Source: DASUNP01 sp035249305 (lineage in GTDB: Bacteria > Acidobacteriota > Blastocatellia > UBA7656). From it: 64,000 bases of DNA. Shown here piece after piece: positions 9,301 to 17,277 of the stretch. The DNA lies in contig DATFGQ010000097.1 in NCBI GenBank assembly GCA_035249305.1, forward strand, positions 124,001 to 188,000. Reading direction: 5' to 3'. The notes beneath the pieces are model-generated. The model worked only from the letters and a program-made list of their open reading frames with translations, had not been told where the DNA came from and did no database searches. The position numbers were made by a program, and so were the translations under genes. Numbering within the stretch: the first letter of the stretch is position 1; every line of letters starts with the position of its first letter.

Positions 9301-9353
9301 ATACGGCAGACTTGCGTGAAGCGAAAACGCTGCTCGACGAGCTGTGTAATTGA
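6339..9353 (+). CDS. Winged-helix / AAA ATPase / TPR transcriptional regulator
   Basis: 1004 residues in three parts. Residues ~7-103 are an OmpR/CadC-type DNA-binding winged helix (PGQLVTKEDLLSAVWPE, VLKVTIRQLREALGDDPKSP, HRRGYRFIG). Residues ~140-420 are an AAA_16-type ATPase with Walker A GEAGIGKT (166-173) and Walker B-like LVLILEDLHWSD. Residues ~580-1000 are helical TPR-like repeats for ligand or partner binding. This is the layout of large signal-integrating regulators related in plan to STAND/MalT proteins but with an N-terminal wHTH and no receiver domain, so the input is probably intracellular. The start is the ATG at 6339 because GGAG lies 7 bases upstream; a TTG at 6327 would include the Shine-Dalgarno itself. 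The upstream motif pair suggests autoregulation and control of the secreted-protein gene at 5331-5951. Confidence 0.88.
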   Translation: MGDENHMTFDPLCLDLANECLWRGSQAIKLRPKVFAVLNYLFKRPGQLVTKEDLLSAVWPETFVGDTVLKVTIRQLREALGDDPKSPRFIETAHRRGYRFIGMLDECGQTQAGEKGVGSAAAALHPSPRAADSLHWVVGRDEALSRMRSRLEKMLGGERQTLFVTGEAGIGKTALVDTFARSVAADRSIRIGRGQCLEQYGTSEAYMPVLEAIGRLCREHAQFVDVLRAHAPMWLLQLPSLVSASDRELLSREVFGATRERMLREMGEALEALTADLPLVLILEDLHWSDYSTLDLISYLARQRESARLMLIGTFRIAELIVSGHPLRAVKRELLAKRQCEEMPLEDLGEEAVARYLSVRFPTNQFPAKLPGLIRERTEGNPLFMVNAVDYLVAEGLIGEQKEGWELAVEIEKVEVGVPDSIKQMIDKQLDLLDAGEQRALEAASVAGAEFSTLALVTGPGGDRAPIEAQCDELARRRQFIQDRGVYELPDGEVVTRYGFIHALYRNVLYERVPASRRVQLHRRIGEQWEALYGERAKEIAAELAMHFERGANYKRAVKYLQQAADNAIHRFAYREAVGLARRGLELLGRLPESPERAEQELCLQLTLGVPLIATEGYAAPDVGSAYLRARELCQQLGETPDVSEVLWGLWTFYTLRAEFATAREIAEEFLRLAERLPYPGLAMRGHWAIEITFTHLGEFALALEHFEKALLLYDPTRHLDDGFLYALNPGVAMPCFAAWALWFLGRPDQACVRMEEAQAAALKLSEPICLAHAHLFAATLYQLRREELKAQESAEAALAVSGEHGLVMYQAMATIMRGWALLKQGRQEEAIKQMRQGLADLQTTGTELVRPHFLGLLAEALGDARQTEEGLRLLDEALAAVRHNGEGYYEAELHRIKGEVLLIQATGRGVWRAAKGGKAVVRPDPPTVARAEDCFNQSVKIARQQRAKSWELRAVTSLARLYQKQGKQVEARDLLAQVYDSFTEGFDTADLREAKTLLDELCN

Positions 9354-9384
9354 GCGCCCGCAGAACCTCAAACAAATCGGCTTT

Positions 9385-10206
9385 TCAGGTTTCAAAGATG
9401 TTGCTGATCTCGCCGAAAGGTGTGGCGTCGGCCGCGAAGGTGAAGGTCCCGCGCTCTCGCATTTCGCGCGCTGCGCGAAGGAACGCGCCGATGGCCGCGC
9501 GACAGAGCGTGCTGCCGACGCTGACGCGCTTGACGCCGATTGCCGAAAGATCTGCGAGACTGAGTTGAACACCTTTGAGTCCCATCAAGACGTTCACGGG
9601 GCGATCGACTGAACTGACCACCGCGCTAATCTCCTCTTTGCTGACCAGCCCCGGCGCGTAGAGAACATCCGCGCCCGCCTCCTGGTAAGCCTGAAGCCGC
9701 CTGACCGTATCCTTCAGGTCAGGTCGTCCCCAAAGGTAGTTCTCTGCGCGCGCCGTCAGCATGAAAGGGTAGGGAAGAGAGCGGGCCACCTCCGCCGCTG
9801 CGCGCACGCGATCGGCCGCCAGCTCGACATCGTAGATGGGAGAGTCCTTGCGAGCAGTTGAATCTTCGATCGAGCCCCCGACGAGCCCCGCCTCCCCCGC
9901 GAGACGGATCGTAACGGCGACCGTTTCAGGAGAATCGCCATAGCCGTTCTCCAGGTCGGCGCTCACGGGAAGCTCTGTGGCCGAAACGATGGCGCGCACG
10001 TGCGCCATCATCTGGTCGCGGCTGATTGTGTTGTCCCGCCGCCCGAGCGAGAAGGCGTATCCCGCGCTTGTCGTCGCCAGGGCTTCGAAGCCCAGGTGAG
10101 CAAGGAGCCGCGCCGTGCCTATGTCCCAAGGGTTCGGGATGATGAATGCCTGTTCATCTTCATGCAGCGCGCGAAACGCAATGGCCTTTTCCGACTGAGT
10201 TCGCAT
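9385..10206 (-). CDS. Isocitrate lyase / PEP mutase family protein
   Basis: 273 residues, full-length for the short PEP-mutase/isocitrate lyase superfamily. Visible motifs include FIIPNPWDIGTARLLAHLGF, TTSAGYAFSLGRRD, LPVSADLENGYGDSPETVA (the Mg-binding acidic loop) and GGSIEDSTAR. The catalytic KKCGH-type loop of true isocitrate lyases is absent, as is usual for the oxaloacetate decarboxylase / carboxyvinyl-carboxyphosphonate mutase-like branch. Reaction: C-C or C-P bond cleavage of a 2-oxo or phosphonate acid; the exact substrate cannot be told. GGGAGG precedes the ATG at 10206. It converges on the wHTH regulator with only about 30 bp between the stops. Confidence 0.87.
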   Translation of the reverse strand: MRTQSEKAIAFRALHEDEQAFIIPNPWDIGTARLLAHLGFEALATTSAGYAFSLGRRDNTISRDQMMAHVRAIVSATELPVSADLENGYGDSPETVAVTIRLAGEAGLVGGSIEDSTARKDSPIYDVELAADRVRAAAEVARSLPYPFMLTARAENYLWGRPDLKDTVRRLQAYQEAGADVLYAPGLVSKEEISAVVSSVDRPVNVLMGLKGVQLSLADLSAIGVKRVSVGSTLCRAAIGAFLRAAREMRERGTFTFAADATPFGEISNIFET

Positions 10207-10348
10207 ACTGACCTCCCTGTCGAGAGCATGGCACGAGAGGGTTCACCCGTCCAGCGGAAGGGGTGGCGCGGCGGCGGGCCGCTCGCTACTATTGAATTGC
10301 ATTCCAGGCTTATCGGTGTAGATACGACATTCTTAAGGAGAAAAGAGC

Positions 10349-10747
10349 ATGAGCGCGTCCGAGAACAAACAACTCATCGAGACTATATTTTCCGAGTTGT
10401 CGAAAGGTAACTCCAAACCGCTGGCCGATACTTTTTCCGACAAAGTCCGCTGGAACATCTCGGGGTCGATCAAGTGGTCGAGAACCTACGACGGCAAAGA
10501 GGCCGTCTTCAAACAACTGCTCGGGCCGCTGGCTTCGCTGGTCGAAGGCCCGATCAGGCTGACCGCGCACCGCATAATCGCAGAGGGCGACTATGTCGTA
10601 GTCGAGGCGCGCGGTAACAGCACTACCAAGTCAGGGAAAGACTATAACAACACCTATTGTTTCGTCATTCGCGTCGTCGACGGGAAGATCGAAGAGCTGA
10701 CGGAATACATGGACACAGCGCTGGCCGTTGCGGTATTTGGAGAGTAA
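10349..10747 (+). CDS. NTF2-fold (SnoaL/ketosteroid isomerase-like) protein
   Basis: 132 residues with the SnoaL-like pattern: IETIFSELSKGNSKPLADTF, VRWNISGSIKWSRTYDGKEA, VVVEARGNSTTKSGKDYNN and a C-terminal VDGKIEELTEYMDTALAVAV. The cone-shaped fold serves as an enzyme or a ligand-binding domain; no particular reaction can be assigned. AGGAG lies about 9 bases upstream of the ATG. It is monocistronic, followed 38 bp after its stop by repeat cassette B. Confidence 0.85.
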   Translation: MSASENKQLIETIFSELSKGNSKPLADTFSDKVRWNISGSIKWSRTYDGKEAVFKQLLGPLASLVEGPIRLTAHRIIAEGDYVVVEARGNSTTKSGKDYNNTYCFVIRVVDGKIEELTEYMDTALAVAVFGE

Positions 10748-10785
10748 TGACCGGACAGTACGGTGACTTCGCCTGACCATAGGCT

Positions 10786-11115
10786 TAAGCGGGTGTCTGA
10801 TAAGTCCCCGAAGGGGATGCACTTCAATAGAAAGCCTCGGAGAGGCGTGATTCAATAAGCCCCAAAGGGGCGACGATTCAATAGCCGAAAGCCCCGTGGG
10901 GGCGTGATTCAATAGCCCGGCGCATCGCGCCGGGTCATGCGTCATACGAGACGAAGCCCTGAAAGGGCGCGATAAGAGTATCGCCCTTTCAGGGCTCATC
11001 ATTAATAACAACTCGTTTCCAGGGGCGGTGCCCCTGGCTATTGAATCGTCGCCCCTACGAGGCTTAAGCGAACGGGAGCAATGCCTGGCTATTGAATCTA
11101 GCCCTTTCAGGGCTT
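10786..11115. repeat. Composite palindrome cassette, copy B
   Basis: The same modular series as 4469-4755 in the same order: TAAGCGGGTGTCTGATAAGT, TCCCCGAAGGGGA, GCCTCGGAGAGGC, GCCCCAAAGGGGC, GCCCCGTGGGGGC, CCCGGCGCATCGCGCCGGG, GCCCTGAAAGGGCGCGATA with its inverted partner, and CCAGGGGCGGTGCCCCTGG. CTATTGAAT linkers and a terminal GCCCTTTCAGGGC (11101-11113) follow. ATTCAATA linkers separate the left modules. This copy has an extra right-hand segment (TTAAGCGAACGGGAGCAATG...) that copy A lacks. It fills the 400-bp gap between two converging genes; no ORF is supported. Confidence 0.9.
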
Positions 11116-11151
11116 TGCTCGTTCTTCTTAACCCTCGCCCCGTGTTGGTAA

Positions 11152-11604
11152 TCACTTTCTTCGCATCGCATCGAGGCTCAACGGCCCCGCGCCCGCGGCC
11201 GAGATGTAGAGCAATACGAAGCAGTAAAGAACCGCCGGCACGCCGCCATTCATCGTAGGCCAGAAGCCGCCGGGGGCATGGAATTGCCAGTAGGCCACGG
11301 CCAGCATGCCCGACAGGACGAAGGCGACCGGGCGCGTGAAGAGGCCGAGCAGCAGCAGCGCGCCGCCGAATGTTTCGAGCACGCCGCCTACCCATACCTG
11401 AGACATCATCGGCGCGGTGCCTCCATCGGGCGGCATCCCCACGGGGAAGGCGAACAGCTTCATCGTCCCGGCCGGTATCAACATAAAAGCGCTCACGATG
11501 CGGAGCACGCTCAGCAGGTAGGGCGCCAGGGATGACCATTTCGCAACAAGATTCGGTTCGCTCGCGATGCGCCTCTCGGTTTCCACTTCACGCTGATCAA
11601 TCAT
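11152..11604 (-). CDS. DoxX-family membrane protein
   Basis: About 150 residues with four hydrophobic helices (LSVLRIVSAFMLIPAGTMKL, GGVLETFGGALLLLGLFTRP, FVLSGMLAVAYWQFHAP and a C-terminal LYCFVLLYISAAG), the normal DoxX/DoxD-like layout. Family members are quinone-linked or redox-associated inner-membrane proteins, mostly uncharacterised. The ATG at 11604 is spaced 5 bases from an AGGAG; a TTG just upstream is less likely. It is followed on the same strand by nothing and preceded 34 bp upstream by the HxlR regulator gene, so the pair is probably one unit. DoxX beside HxlR is a common redox-response arrangement. Confidence 0.88.
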   Translation of the reverse strand: MIDQREVETERRIASEPNLVAKWSSLAPYLLSVLRIVSAFMLIPAGTMKLFAFPVGMPPDGGTAPMMSQVWVGGVLETFGGALLLLGLFTRPVAFVLSGMLAVAYWQFHAPGGFWPTMNGGVPAVLYCFVLLYISAAGAGPLSLDAMRRK

Positions 11605-11638
11605 CAAGCTCTCCTTCGCACATCATTTGATCTATGGG

Positions 11639-12025
11639 TCAGACTTTCACCCAGCGCTCGGCCCACCGGCCCAGGCTCTCGATGACCGGCTTCAGACTCT
11701 CGCCCGCTTCGGTCAGCTCGTAGCTCACGCGCACGGGCGGCCCGGCAATGACCGTGCGCCGGACGAGCCCCTCCGATTCCAGCTCGCGCAGCCGCTCGGT
11801 CAACAGCCGGTCCGACAGCCCCGGCACGGCGGCCAGCATCTCGTTAAAGCCTCGCGGCCCGCCCAGCAGCACGCTGATGATCGCCCCGCTCCAGCGCCTC
11901 CCTATCAGCTCGACCGCGTGGTGAAACCGCGCGCAGACCTTGGACTCTTCCCCGCCAGCGCCCCTCTTCTTAGAAGGCGCCGGCCGCTCGGTAGGGCCTC
12001 TAACTACACGCCTCTGTTTTTGCAT
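11639..12025 (-). CDS. HxlR-family transcriptional regulator
   Basis: 128 residues with the HxlR winged helix: CARFHHAVELIGRRWSGAII, LGGPRGFNEMLAAVPGLSDR, LLTERLRELESEGLVRR and YELTEAGESLKPVIESLGRW. One cysteine (KVCARF) sits at the N-terminal position used for redox or electrophile sensing in YodB/HypR-type members. The start at 12025 puts a GGAG 7 bases upstream; the ATG at 12029-12031 is only one base from it. It is divergent from the pirin gene at 12270, and palindromes in the shared gap are plausible operators. It probably controls itself, doxX and the pirin. Confidence 0.9.
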   Translation of the reverse strand: MQKQRRVVRGPTERPAPSKKRGAGGEESKVCARFHHAVELIGRRWSGAIISVLLGGPRGFNEMLAAVPGLSDRLLTERLRELESEGLVRRTVIAGPPVRVSYELTEAGESLKPVIESLGRWAERWVKV

Positions 12026-12043
12026 TGACATACTCCGTTCTCA

Positions 12044-12115
12044 CTTACTTTTAATTGCCTGCTTGACTATTGTAGCCTGACAGGCTATCATTGCCACTAG
12101 CTTATCAAAAGTAAG
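12044..12115. promoter_or_regulatory. Candidate HxlR operator region with outward promoter
   Basis: Plus-strand sigma-70-like promoter TTGACT (12063-12068), 17 bp, TATCAT (12086-12091). A perfect palindrome, TAGCCTGACAGGCTA (12073-12087), fills the spacer and touches the -10. Outside it are inverted copies CTTACTTTT (12044-12052) and AAAAGTAAG (12107-12115). The region lies between the divergent HxlR and pirin genes. Inference: the regulator occludes the pirin promoter when bound. Confidence 0.5.
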
Positions 12116-12269
12116 CTGGCTACGCAATATTGGTGAGGAGGGTTTTATGGCGCCTACGACGCTGGTCGCCGGGCCTGGCCGCTTCGCCGTCGGGCGATTC
12201 TTGCCTTTGCCTAAAGTCGCGGGCGAAAGACCTGTGACAGTCCTTGAGTGACGATTCTATTAGGAGTGA

Positions 12270-13193
12270 ATGATGGAAGTGATGAAGAGGTTTCAAGATG
12301 AGAAGGTGAGCGACAGAGCTTCGCGCACGGTGGCGGCCGTCGCCGACAGCATAGAGACTTTGGAAGGCGCGGGCTTTCTCGTGCGCCGTCCTTTCCCGAA
12401 GGCGTCGTTTTCGCAGTTCGACCCGTTCCTGCTCCTCGACGAGATGGGGCCGATGACGCTCGCGCCGAATAAGGCGAAGGGCGCGCCGGACCATCCGCAC
12501 CGCGGATTCGAGACGGTGACTTACATGCTGTCGGGGCAGATGGAGCACAAGGACTCGCAAGGGCATGCGGGAAAGTTGAGTCCGGGCGACGTGCAATGGA
12601 TGACCGCCGGGGCGGGCGTCATCCATTCGGAGATGCCTTCGGCGGAGTTCCAGCGCGAGGGCGGCCGGCTGCACGGCTTTCAGTTGTGGGTGAACCTGCC
12701 GCGGCTGAATAAGATGATGAGGCCGCGCTATCAGGAGATCCCGTCGGCCGCCATACCTACGGCGCGGACTGAGGACGGGCTGGTGAGCGTGCGCGTGATC
12801 GCGGGCGAGGCGCTCGGCGCAACGGCCGTGATCGAGACGGTGACTCCGATCATCTATCTTCACTTCACGCTCCAGCCCGGCGGTCGCGTGTCTCAGGTAG
12901 TGCCGCGGGATTATAACGCCTTCGCTTACGTCATCGACGGCGAAGGCGAGTTCGGCGCTGAAGGCGAGCGCGCGGCTGACGGGCAGATGGTAATGTTTGC
13001 GACTGACGGCGACGAGGTGCGGATAGAGAATCCTGCGCGCGCGGGGTCCGAGCTTGATCTGCTGCTCATCGCGGGATTGCCTCTGGGCGAGCCCGTAGCG
13101 CGCTACGGTCCTTTCGTGATGAACACCGAAGCGGAGATCTATCAGGCGATCGAGGATTACCGGAGCGGCCGGATGGGCGCAATCAATTTCTGA
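12270..13193 (+). CDS. Pirin-family protein
   Basis: 307 residues, full-length bicupin pirin. Iron-binding residues of cupin 1 are in PDHPHRGFETVTYMLSG and in MTAGAGVIHSEMP, with HKDS between; the C-terminal cupin carries VIETVTPIIYLHFTLQPGG. Pirins are Fe(II) proteins acting as quercetin 2,3-dioxygenases or redox-dependent regulators. AGGAG stands just upstream of the tandem ATGs at 12270/12273. It is divergent from an HxlR regulator, and a second, shorter pirin-like gene is at 22160-22858. Electrophile or quinone stress is a likely inducer, by inference from the HxlR/DoxX context. Confidence 0.92.
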   Translation: MMEVMKRFQDEKVSDRASRTVAAVADSIETLEGAGFLVRRPFPKASFSQFDPFLLLDEMGPMTLAPNKAKGAPDHPHRGFETVTYMLSGQMEHKDSQGHAGKLSPGDVQWMTAGAGVIHSEMPSAEFQREGGRLHGFQLWVNLPRLNKMMRPRYQEIPSAAIPTARTEDGLVSVRVIAGEALGATAVIETVTPIIYLHFTLQPGGRVSQVVPRDYNAFAYVIDGEGEFGAEGERAADGQMVMFATDGDEVRIENPARAGSELDLLLIAGLPLGEPVARYGPFVMNTEAEIYQAIEDYRSGRMGAINF

Positions 13194-13234
13194 TATGGGA
13201 TTGACGCTGAGTAAAAGGAGACTGCGGGATAGAT

Positions 13235-13331
13235 TGTAGGGGCAGCCCTTGTGGCTGCCCGGATCGTCCGAAGGACGATGACGTAATCGCGCTGACGCGC
13301 GATCCGGGCAGGGACAAGGGCTGCCCCTACA
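13235..13331. repeat. GTAGGGGC-ended inverted-repeat element, copy 1
   Basis: About 97 bp bounded by TGTAGGGGCAGCC and GGCTGCCCCTACA. The left arm is itself a hairpin (GGGCAGCC/GGCTGCCC). The centre contains GGATCGTCCGAAGGACGATG and CGCGCTGACGCGCG. Copies are at 20846-20979 and 43859-43955. No ORF inside; it is a MITE- or REP-like element between converging genes and may also end transcription. Confidence 0.9.
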
Positions 13332-13352
13332 GGTTTGCTCACCAACACGTCT

Positions 13353-14348
13353 TTACGAAACCATCGGTGACTTCAACGCATGCTCGGCTCCTGAGTCTTG
13401 CCGCCATGCGCTCGCCTCGTCGAGCAGAGCGAGCGACGGCCCGTCCAGCTCAAGCCGCGCGGCTTCGATCAGATCGCTCAACTGCTCAAGGCTGGTCGCG
13501 CTCGCGATGGGCGCCGTGACGGACGGGCGCGCTATGAGCCACGCGAGCGCCGCCCGCGCGGGAGTCGTCCGGAGCCGCCGGGCGACTTCGTCCAGCGCGG
13601 CCAGTATGCGAAACCCGCGCTCGTCGAGGTATTTTTTCACCCCGCCGCCGCGCGGGCTTTTGCCCAGGTCGCTTTCGGAGCGGTACTTGCCCGAAAGGAA
13701 ACCCCTCGCCAGCGAAAAGTAACTTATCACGCCGACGTTCTTCTCCAGGCAGAGAGGCTCAAGCTCGGCCTCGAACGGCTCGCGGTCGTAGAGGTTGTAC
13801 AACGGTTGCAGGCTCTCGTACCGGGGCAGGCCGTTTCGCTCGCTGGCCAGCAGCGATTGATTGAGCCGTTCGGCGCCGTAGTTTGACGCGCCGATGACCC
13901 TGACTTTGCCTTGGCGGATCAGCTCGGCGAAGGCTTCGAGCGTCTCTTCTATCGGAGTGTTCGGGTCGTCCTGATGCGACTGGTAAAGGTCTATGCGGTC
14001 AGTTTGCAGGCGGCGCAATGAATCTTCCGCCGACCGCAGGATGTAAGATTTCGAGAGCCCTTTTTCGCCTCGCATCTCCATCCCCACCTTCGTGGCGATC
14101 ACCACGTCGTCGCGCTTGCCCGCGCGCTTGAGCCACTGGCCGATAATTGATTCCGACTCGCCGCCCGTGTTGCCCTTGGCCCATGCCGAATAAACGTCAG
14201 CCGTGTCGATCAGGTTAAAGCCCGCCGCGACGAATGCGTCCAGCAGCTCGAACGCAGTCTGCTCATCGACCGTCCAGCCGAAGACGTTGCCGCCGAAAGC
14301 GAGCGGCGCTATCTCAAGCTCCGAATTCCCTAATCGTCGTCTCTTCAT
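13353..14348 (-). CDS. Aldo/keto reductase
   Basis: 331 residues of the AKR superfamily TIM barrel. The catalytic tetrad can be traced: Asp and Tyr in NLIDTADVYSAW, Lys in VVIATKVGMEM and His in DLYQSHQDDPN. C-terminal NADPH-binding residues fall in ARPSVTAPIASATSLEQLSD. It resembles the YajO/PdxI-like or general-stress AKR branch, with the insert KGNTGGESESIIGQWLKRAG typical of that group. It reduces an unknown aldehyde or ketone in the cytoplasm. GGAG lies upstream of the ATG at 14348. Monocistronic, divergent from the peptidase gene. Confidence 0.93.
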   Translation of the reverse strand: MKRRRLGNSELEIAPLAFGGNVFGWTVDEQTAFELLDAFVAAGFNLIDTADVYSAWAKGNTGGESESIIGQWLKRAGKRDDVVIATKVGMEMRGEKGLSKSYILRSAEDSLRRLQTDRIDLYQSHQDDPNTPIEETLEAFAELIRQGKVRVIGASNYGAERLNQSLLASERNGLPRYESLQPLYNLYDREPFEAELEPLCLEKNVGVISYFSLARGFLSGKYRSESDLGKSPRGGGVKKYLDERGFRILAALDEVARRLRTTPARAALAWLIARPSVTAPIASATSLEQLSDLIEAARLELDGPSLALLDEASAWRQDSGAEHALKSPMVS

Positions 14349-14509
14349 TGCGTCTCTTCTCCATTCAATCTCTATTTAATTTGGTACTACCATCCGAGCA
14401 GTTTTGCAACCGCGAAGCCGCCGATCAAGCCGAGTACGTTGACACGCCCGGCTCTGTTGATATAGAAAACTCAGCCGAAGCTTTCCACCCATTCACAGTG
14501 AGGGAGATC

Positions 14510-15907
14510 ATGAGAATCGCCTTAGTCTTTTTCTTCGCGCTGCTATCGCTCGGTTACCCGATAACCGCGGCCCAAAAGTCTCAGCCGGATTGGGCGAAGG
14601 TTGAAGAAGAGACGATGCGCCATTTTCAGGCGCTGGTGAGAATTGATACCACCAGTCACGAGGCCGCGGCCGTAGAGTATCTGAAATCGGTCCTCGATAA
14701 GGAAGGCATCGAGACGAAGGTTCTCTCGATCGATCCGAAGCGACCGAACCTGGTCGCGCGGCTTCGCGGCAGCGGCAAAAAACGGCCGGTCTTGATCATG
14801 GGCCACACGGACGTGGTCAACGTCGACCCGGCGAAATGGACGCACCCGCCATTCTCGGCGACTCGGCAGGAGGGTTACGTCTACGGCCGTGGGACCGTCG
14901 ACGACAAGGATAACGTAGTCGCATGCCTGATGGTGATGCTGCTGCTCAAGCGCATGAATACGCCGCTGGACCGCGACGTGATCTTCCTGGCGGAATCCGG
15001 GGAGGAGGGTAATACGCGTTACGGCATCGATTTCATGGTGCAGCAACACTGGCCGGAGATCGAGGCCGAGTACTGCTTTGCCGAAGGGGGCGGCGTCGTG
15101 CGGTCGGGCGGCCGTGTCCGTTACGCCTCCGTCTCGACGACCGAGAAGATGGGCAATGGGGCACGTCTCGTAGCGCGCGGGCCCGCGGGGCATGGGTCTG
15201 TTCCGCTGAGGACCAACGCCATCGTGCGTCTTTCGCAAGCAGTCGCGAAGGTCGCCGCCTGGAAAACGCCTATGCGGTTGAACGAGACGACCCGCGTCTT
15301 TTTCGAGCGCCTCGCTTCGATCAGCCCGCCCGAGGAGGCCGCGTTGTACCGCAACATCGTTCAGGGTAAAGAGCTCGACGCCACAGAGGAGCACTTCGCG
15401 GTCAACAGGCCCGCCTATTACTCTATGCTGCGGACCTCGATCTCGCCCAACATCATCAAGGGCGGCTATCGCACGAACGTGATCCCTTCGGAGGCCGAAG
15501 CCACGCTCGACATTCGCGCGGTCCCGAATGAGGACATCCCGAAGTTTTTCGATGAGATGAGAAAGATCATCAACGATCCGTCGGTCGAAATCGTCCGCAG
15601 CGGCAGCACACGGCCCGGCTCGCCGCCGTCGCGTCTGGATACCGAGGCGTTTCAAGTGATCGAAAAAGCCGCCCGACGCCATTACGACGCGGTGACCTTG
15701 CCGATCATGCTGACGGGGGCGACCGACATGGCCTTTCTGCGAGCGCGCGGGGTGCAATGCTACGGCGTCGGGCCGATGTCCGATAGCGAGGACGGCCCGA
15801 AAGGCTTCGGGGCTCACAGCGATCAAGAGAGGATACTCGAAATTGCCTTGCACAAGTTCGTCCGTTTCCATTGGGACATAGTCGTAGACCTGGCAACGGC
15901 GAAATGA
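14510..15907 (+). CDS. Secreted M20-family metallopeptidase
   Basis: 465 residues from the ATG at 14510, which has AGGGAG at 14501-14506 and starts a clear signal peptide (MRIALVFFFALLSLGYPITA). Reading from farther upstream would bury this signal. Metal ligands of the co-catalytic M20 site are visible in MGHTDVVNVDP (His, with Asp), RGTVDDKDNV (Asp), ESGEEGN (Glu pair) and a C-terminal GFGAHSDQERI (His). A dimerisation lid domain is inserted in the middle. Known role of the family: removal of amino acids or acyl groups from peptides and amides. Here it is exported, so it probably feeds on extracellular peptides. The serine hydrolase at 15929 follows after 21 bp, likely cotranscribed. Confidence 0.92.
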   Translation: MRIALVFFFALLSLGYPITAAQKSQPDWAKVEEETMRHFQALVRIDTTSHEAAAVEYLKSVLDKEGIETKVLSIDPKRPNLVARLRGSGKKRPVLIMGHTDVVNVDPAKWTHPPFSATRQEGYVYGRGTVDDKDNVVACLMVMLLLKRMNTPLDRDVIFLAESGEEGNTRYGIDFMVQQHWPEIEAEYCFAEGGGVVRSGGRVRYASVSTTEKMGNGARLVARGPAGHGSVPLRTNAIVRLSQAVAKVAAWKTPMRLNETTRVFFERLASISPPEEAALYRNIVQGKELDATEEHFAVNRPAYYSMLRTSISPNIIKGGYRTNVIPSEAEATLDIRAVPNEDIPKFFDEMRKIINDPSVEIVRSGSTRPGSPPSRLDTEAFQVIEKAARRHYDAVTLPIMLTGATDMAFLRARGVQCYGVGPMSDSEDGPKGFGAHSDQERILEIALHKFVRFHWDIVVDLATAK

Positions 15908-15928
15908 AGTGAGGCGGGACGAAACGAG

Positions 15929-17260
15929 ATGAAAAAAGCACGAATCGCAAATCTCCTGCTGACAATGCTCATAGTGCCGCTGCTCGCCGCGGTCCCACAT
16001 CAGGCGCAGTCTAAGCAGTCGGCCATCAAAGCGGTCGACCTTTCGCCGAGCAAGCCCGAGTCGTTAGGCTTCTCCGAGGAGCGTCTAAAACGTCTCCACG
16101 CGCTGATGCAGGAGACGGTCGACAAGAAGGAGGTCTCGGGCATCGTCACGCTACTGGCCCGCCACGGCAAGGTAGTCGATTACAGAGCCTACGGCGTGAA
16201 AGACCTGGCGACCAAAGCTCCGATGACGAAGGACGCGATCTTCCGCGACTTCTCGATGACAAAGCCGGTCACGGCCGTCGCCATGATGATCCTCTACGAG
16301 CAGGGCAAGTGGCTGCCCTCGGACCCCATCGCGAAATTCATCCCGGAGTTCGCGGGTTTGAAGGTCTTCAAGGGGCTGGATCAGGACGGCAAGATGATTC
16401 TCGAAGCGCCAGCGCACCCGCCCACCATGCGCGAGCTGATGACTCACACGGCAGGGTTCTCTTACGGCTTTTTCGGAAACACGCCCGTAGACAAGATGTA
16501 CAGGGACGAGGGGATTTGGCAATCGGCGACGCTTAAGCAGATGATCGATAAGCTGGCGAAGATTCCGCTCCTCTACCAGCCGGGGAAGGGGTGGACTTAC
16601 AGCATCTCGATGGACATACAGGGCTACATCGTCGAGAAGCTGTCGGGCCAGTCGTTGCCCGATTTCATGGAGCAGCAGATCTTTAAGCCGCTCGGGATGA
16701 AGGACGCGGGCTTTTTCGTGCCGCAGGATAAACGCAGCCGCTTCGTCACGCTCTACCGAGGCAACGAAAAGAACGAGCTGGTCGTCGTCGACGCGATGCC
16801 GGGTTTTGACTACACCAAGCAGCCTACGATGGCTCTGGGCGGCGCGGGCATGGTGTCGACGGCCGAGGACTATTTTCGTTTCGCGCAGATGCTGGCGAAC
16901 GGCGGCGAGCTTGGCGGCGTGCGCATACTTGCGCCGTCGTCCGTGCGATTGATGAGCGCGAACCACGTCCCGGACAGCCTGCTGACGGGCGAGTTCGGGA
17001 TCGGGCCGCACACCCTGAGGCCGGGCTTCGGGTATGGCTACAACATGGCGGTCGTCTACGACCCGGCGGAGGCGAACCTGCCCGAAGGGAAGGGAACCTT
17101 CTTCTGGGACGGAGCGGCCGGGACATGGTTCTGGATCGACCCGACAAACGACATCATCTTCATCGGGATGATCCAGCGATTTCTAGGGCCTGGCAGCCCG
17201 AACCTGGAATACCTGAGCCGCCCTCTCGTCTACCAGGCGCTCGTCGACCCGAAGATGTGA
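15929..17260 (+). CDS. Secreted class C beta-lactamase-related serine hydrolase
   Basis: 443 residues with a signal peptide (LLLTMLIVPLLAAVPHQAQS). It shows the SxxK motif (SMTK in FRDFSMTKPVTAVAMM), a YxN-like tyrosine position in GWTYSISMD (Asn replaced by Ser) and a DGAAGT stretch at the place of the third KTG/HxG box. This is the pattern of the beta-lactamase/transpeptidase-like EstB group rather than of a true AmpC. It probably acts as a periplasmic esterase or D-aminopeptidase on an unknown substrate. It is placed 21 bp after the exported M20 peptidase, which suggests joint peptide or amide degradation. The intergenic hairpin element at 17278-17368 follows. Confidence 0.88.
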   Translation: MKKARIANLLLTMLIVPLLAAVPHQAQSKQSAIKAVDLSPSKPESLGFSEERLKRLHALMQETVDKKEVSGIVTLLARHGKVVDYRAYGVKDLATKAPMTKDAIFRDFSMTKPVTAVAMMILYEQGKWLPSDPIAKFIPEFAGLKVFKGLDQDGKMILEAPAHPPTMRELMTHTAGFSYGFFGNTPVDKMYRDEGIWQSATLKQMIDKLAKIPLLYQPGKGWTYSISMDIQGYIVEKLSGQSLPDFMEQQIFKPLGMKDAGFFVPQDKRSRFVTLYRGNEKNELVVVDAMPGFDYTKQPTMALGGAGMVSTAEDYFRFAQMLANGGELGGVRILAPSSVRLMSANHVPDSLLTGEFGIGPHTLRPGFGYGYNMAVVYDPAEANLPEGKGTFFWDGAAGTWFWIDPTNDIIFIGMIQRFLGPGSPNLEYLSRPLVYQALVDPKM

Positions 17261-17277
17261 ATCGTCGGCTGCGCCTC

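Noticed and set aside
10786..11115. CRISPR array or tRNA cluster
   Set aside because: Same as the cassette at 4469; the hairpins do not fold as tRNA and the spacers are not unique.
14234..14509. N-terminal extension of the M20 peptidase
   Set aside because: The extra residues look non-coding; the ATG at 14510 has a ribosome site and starts a signal peptide.
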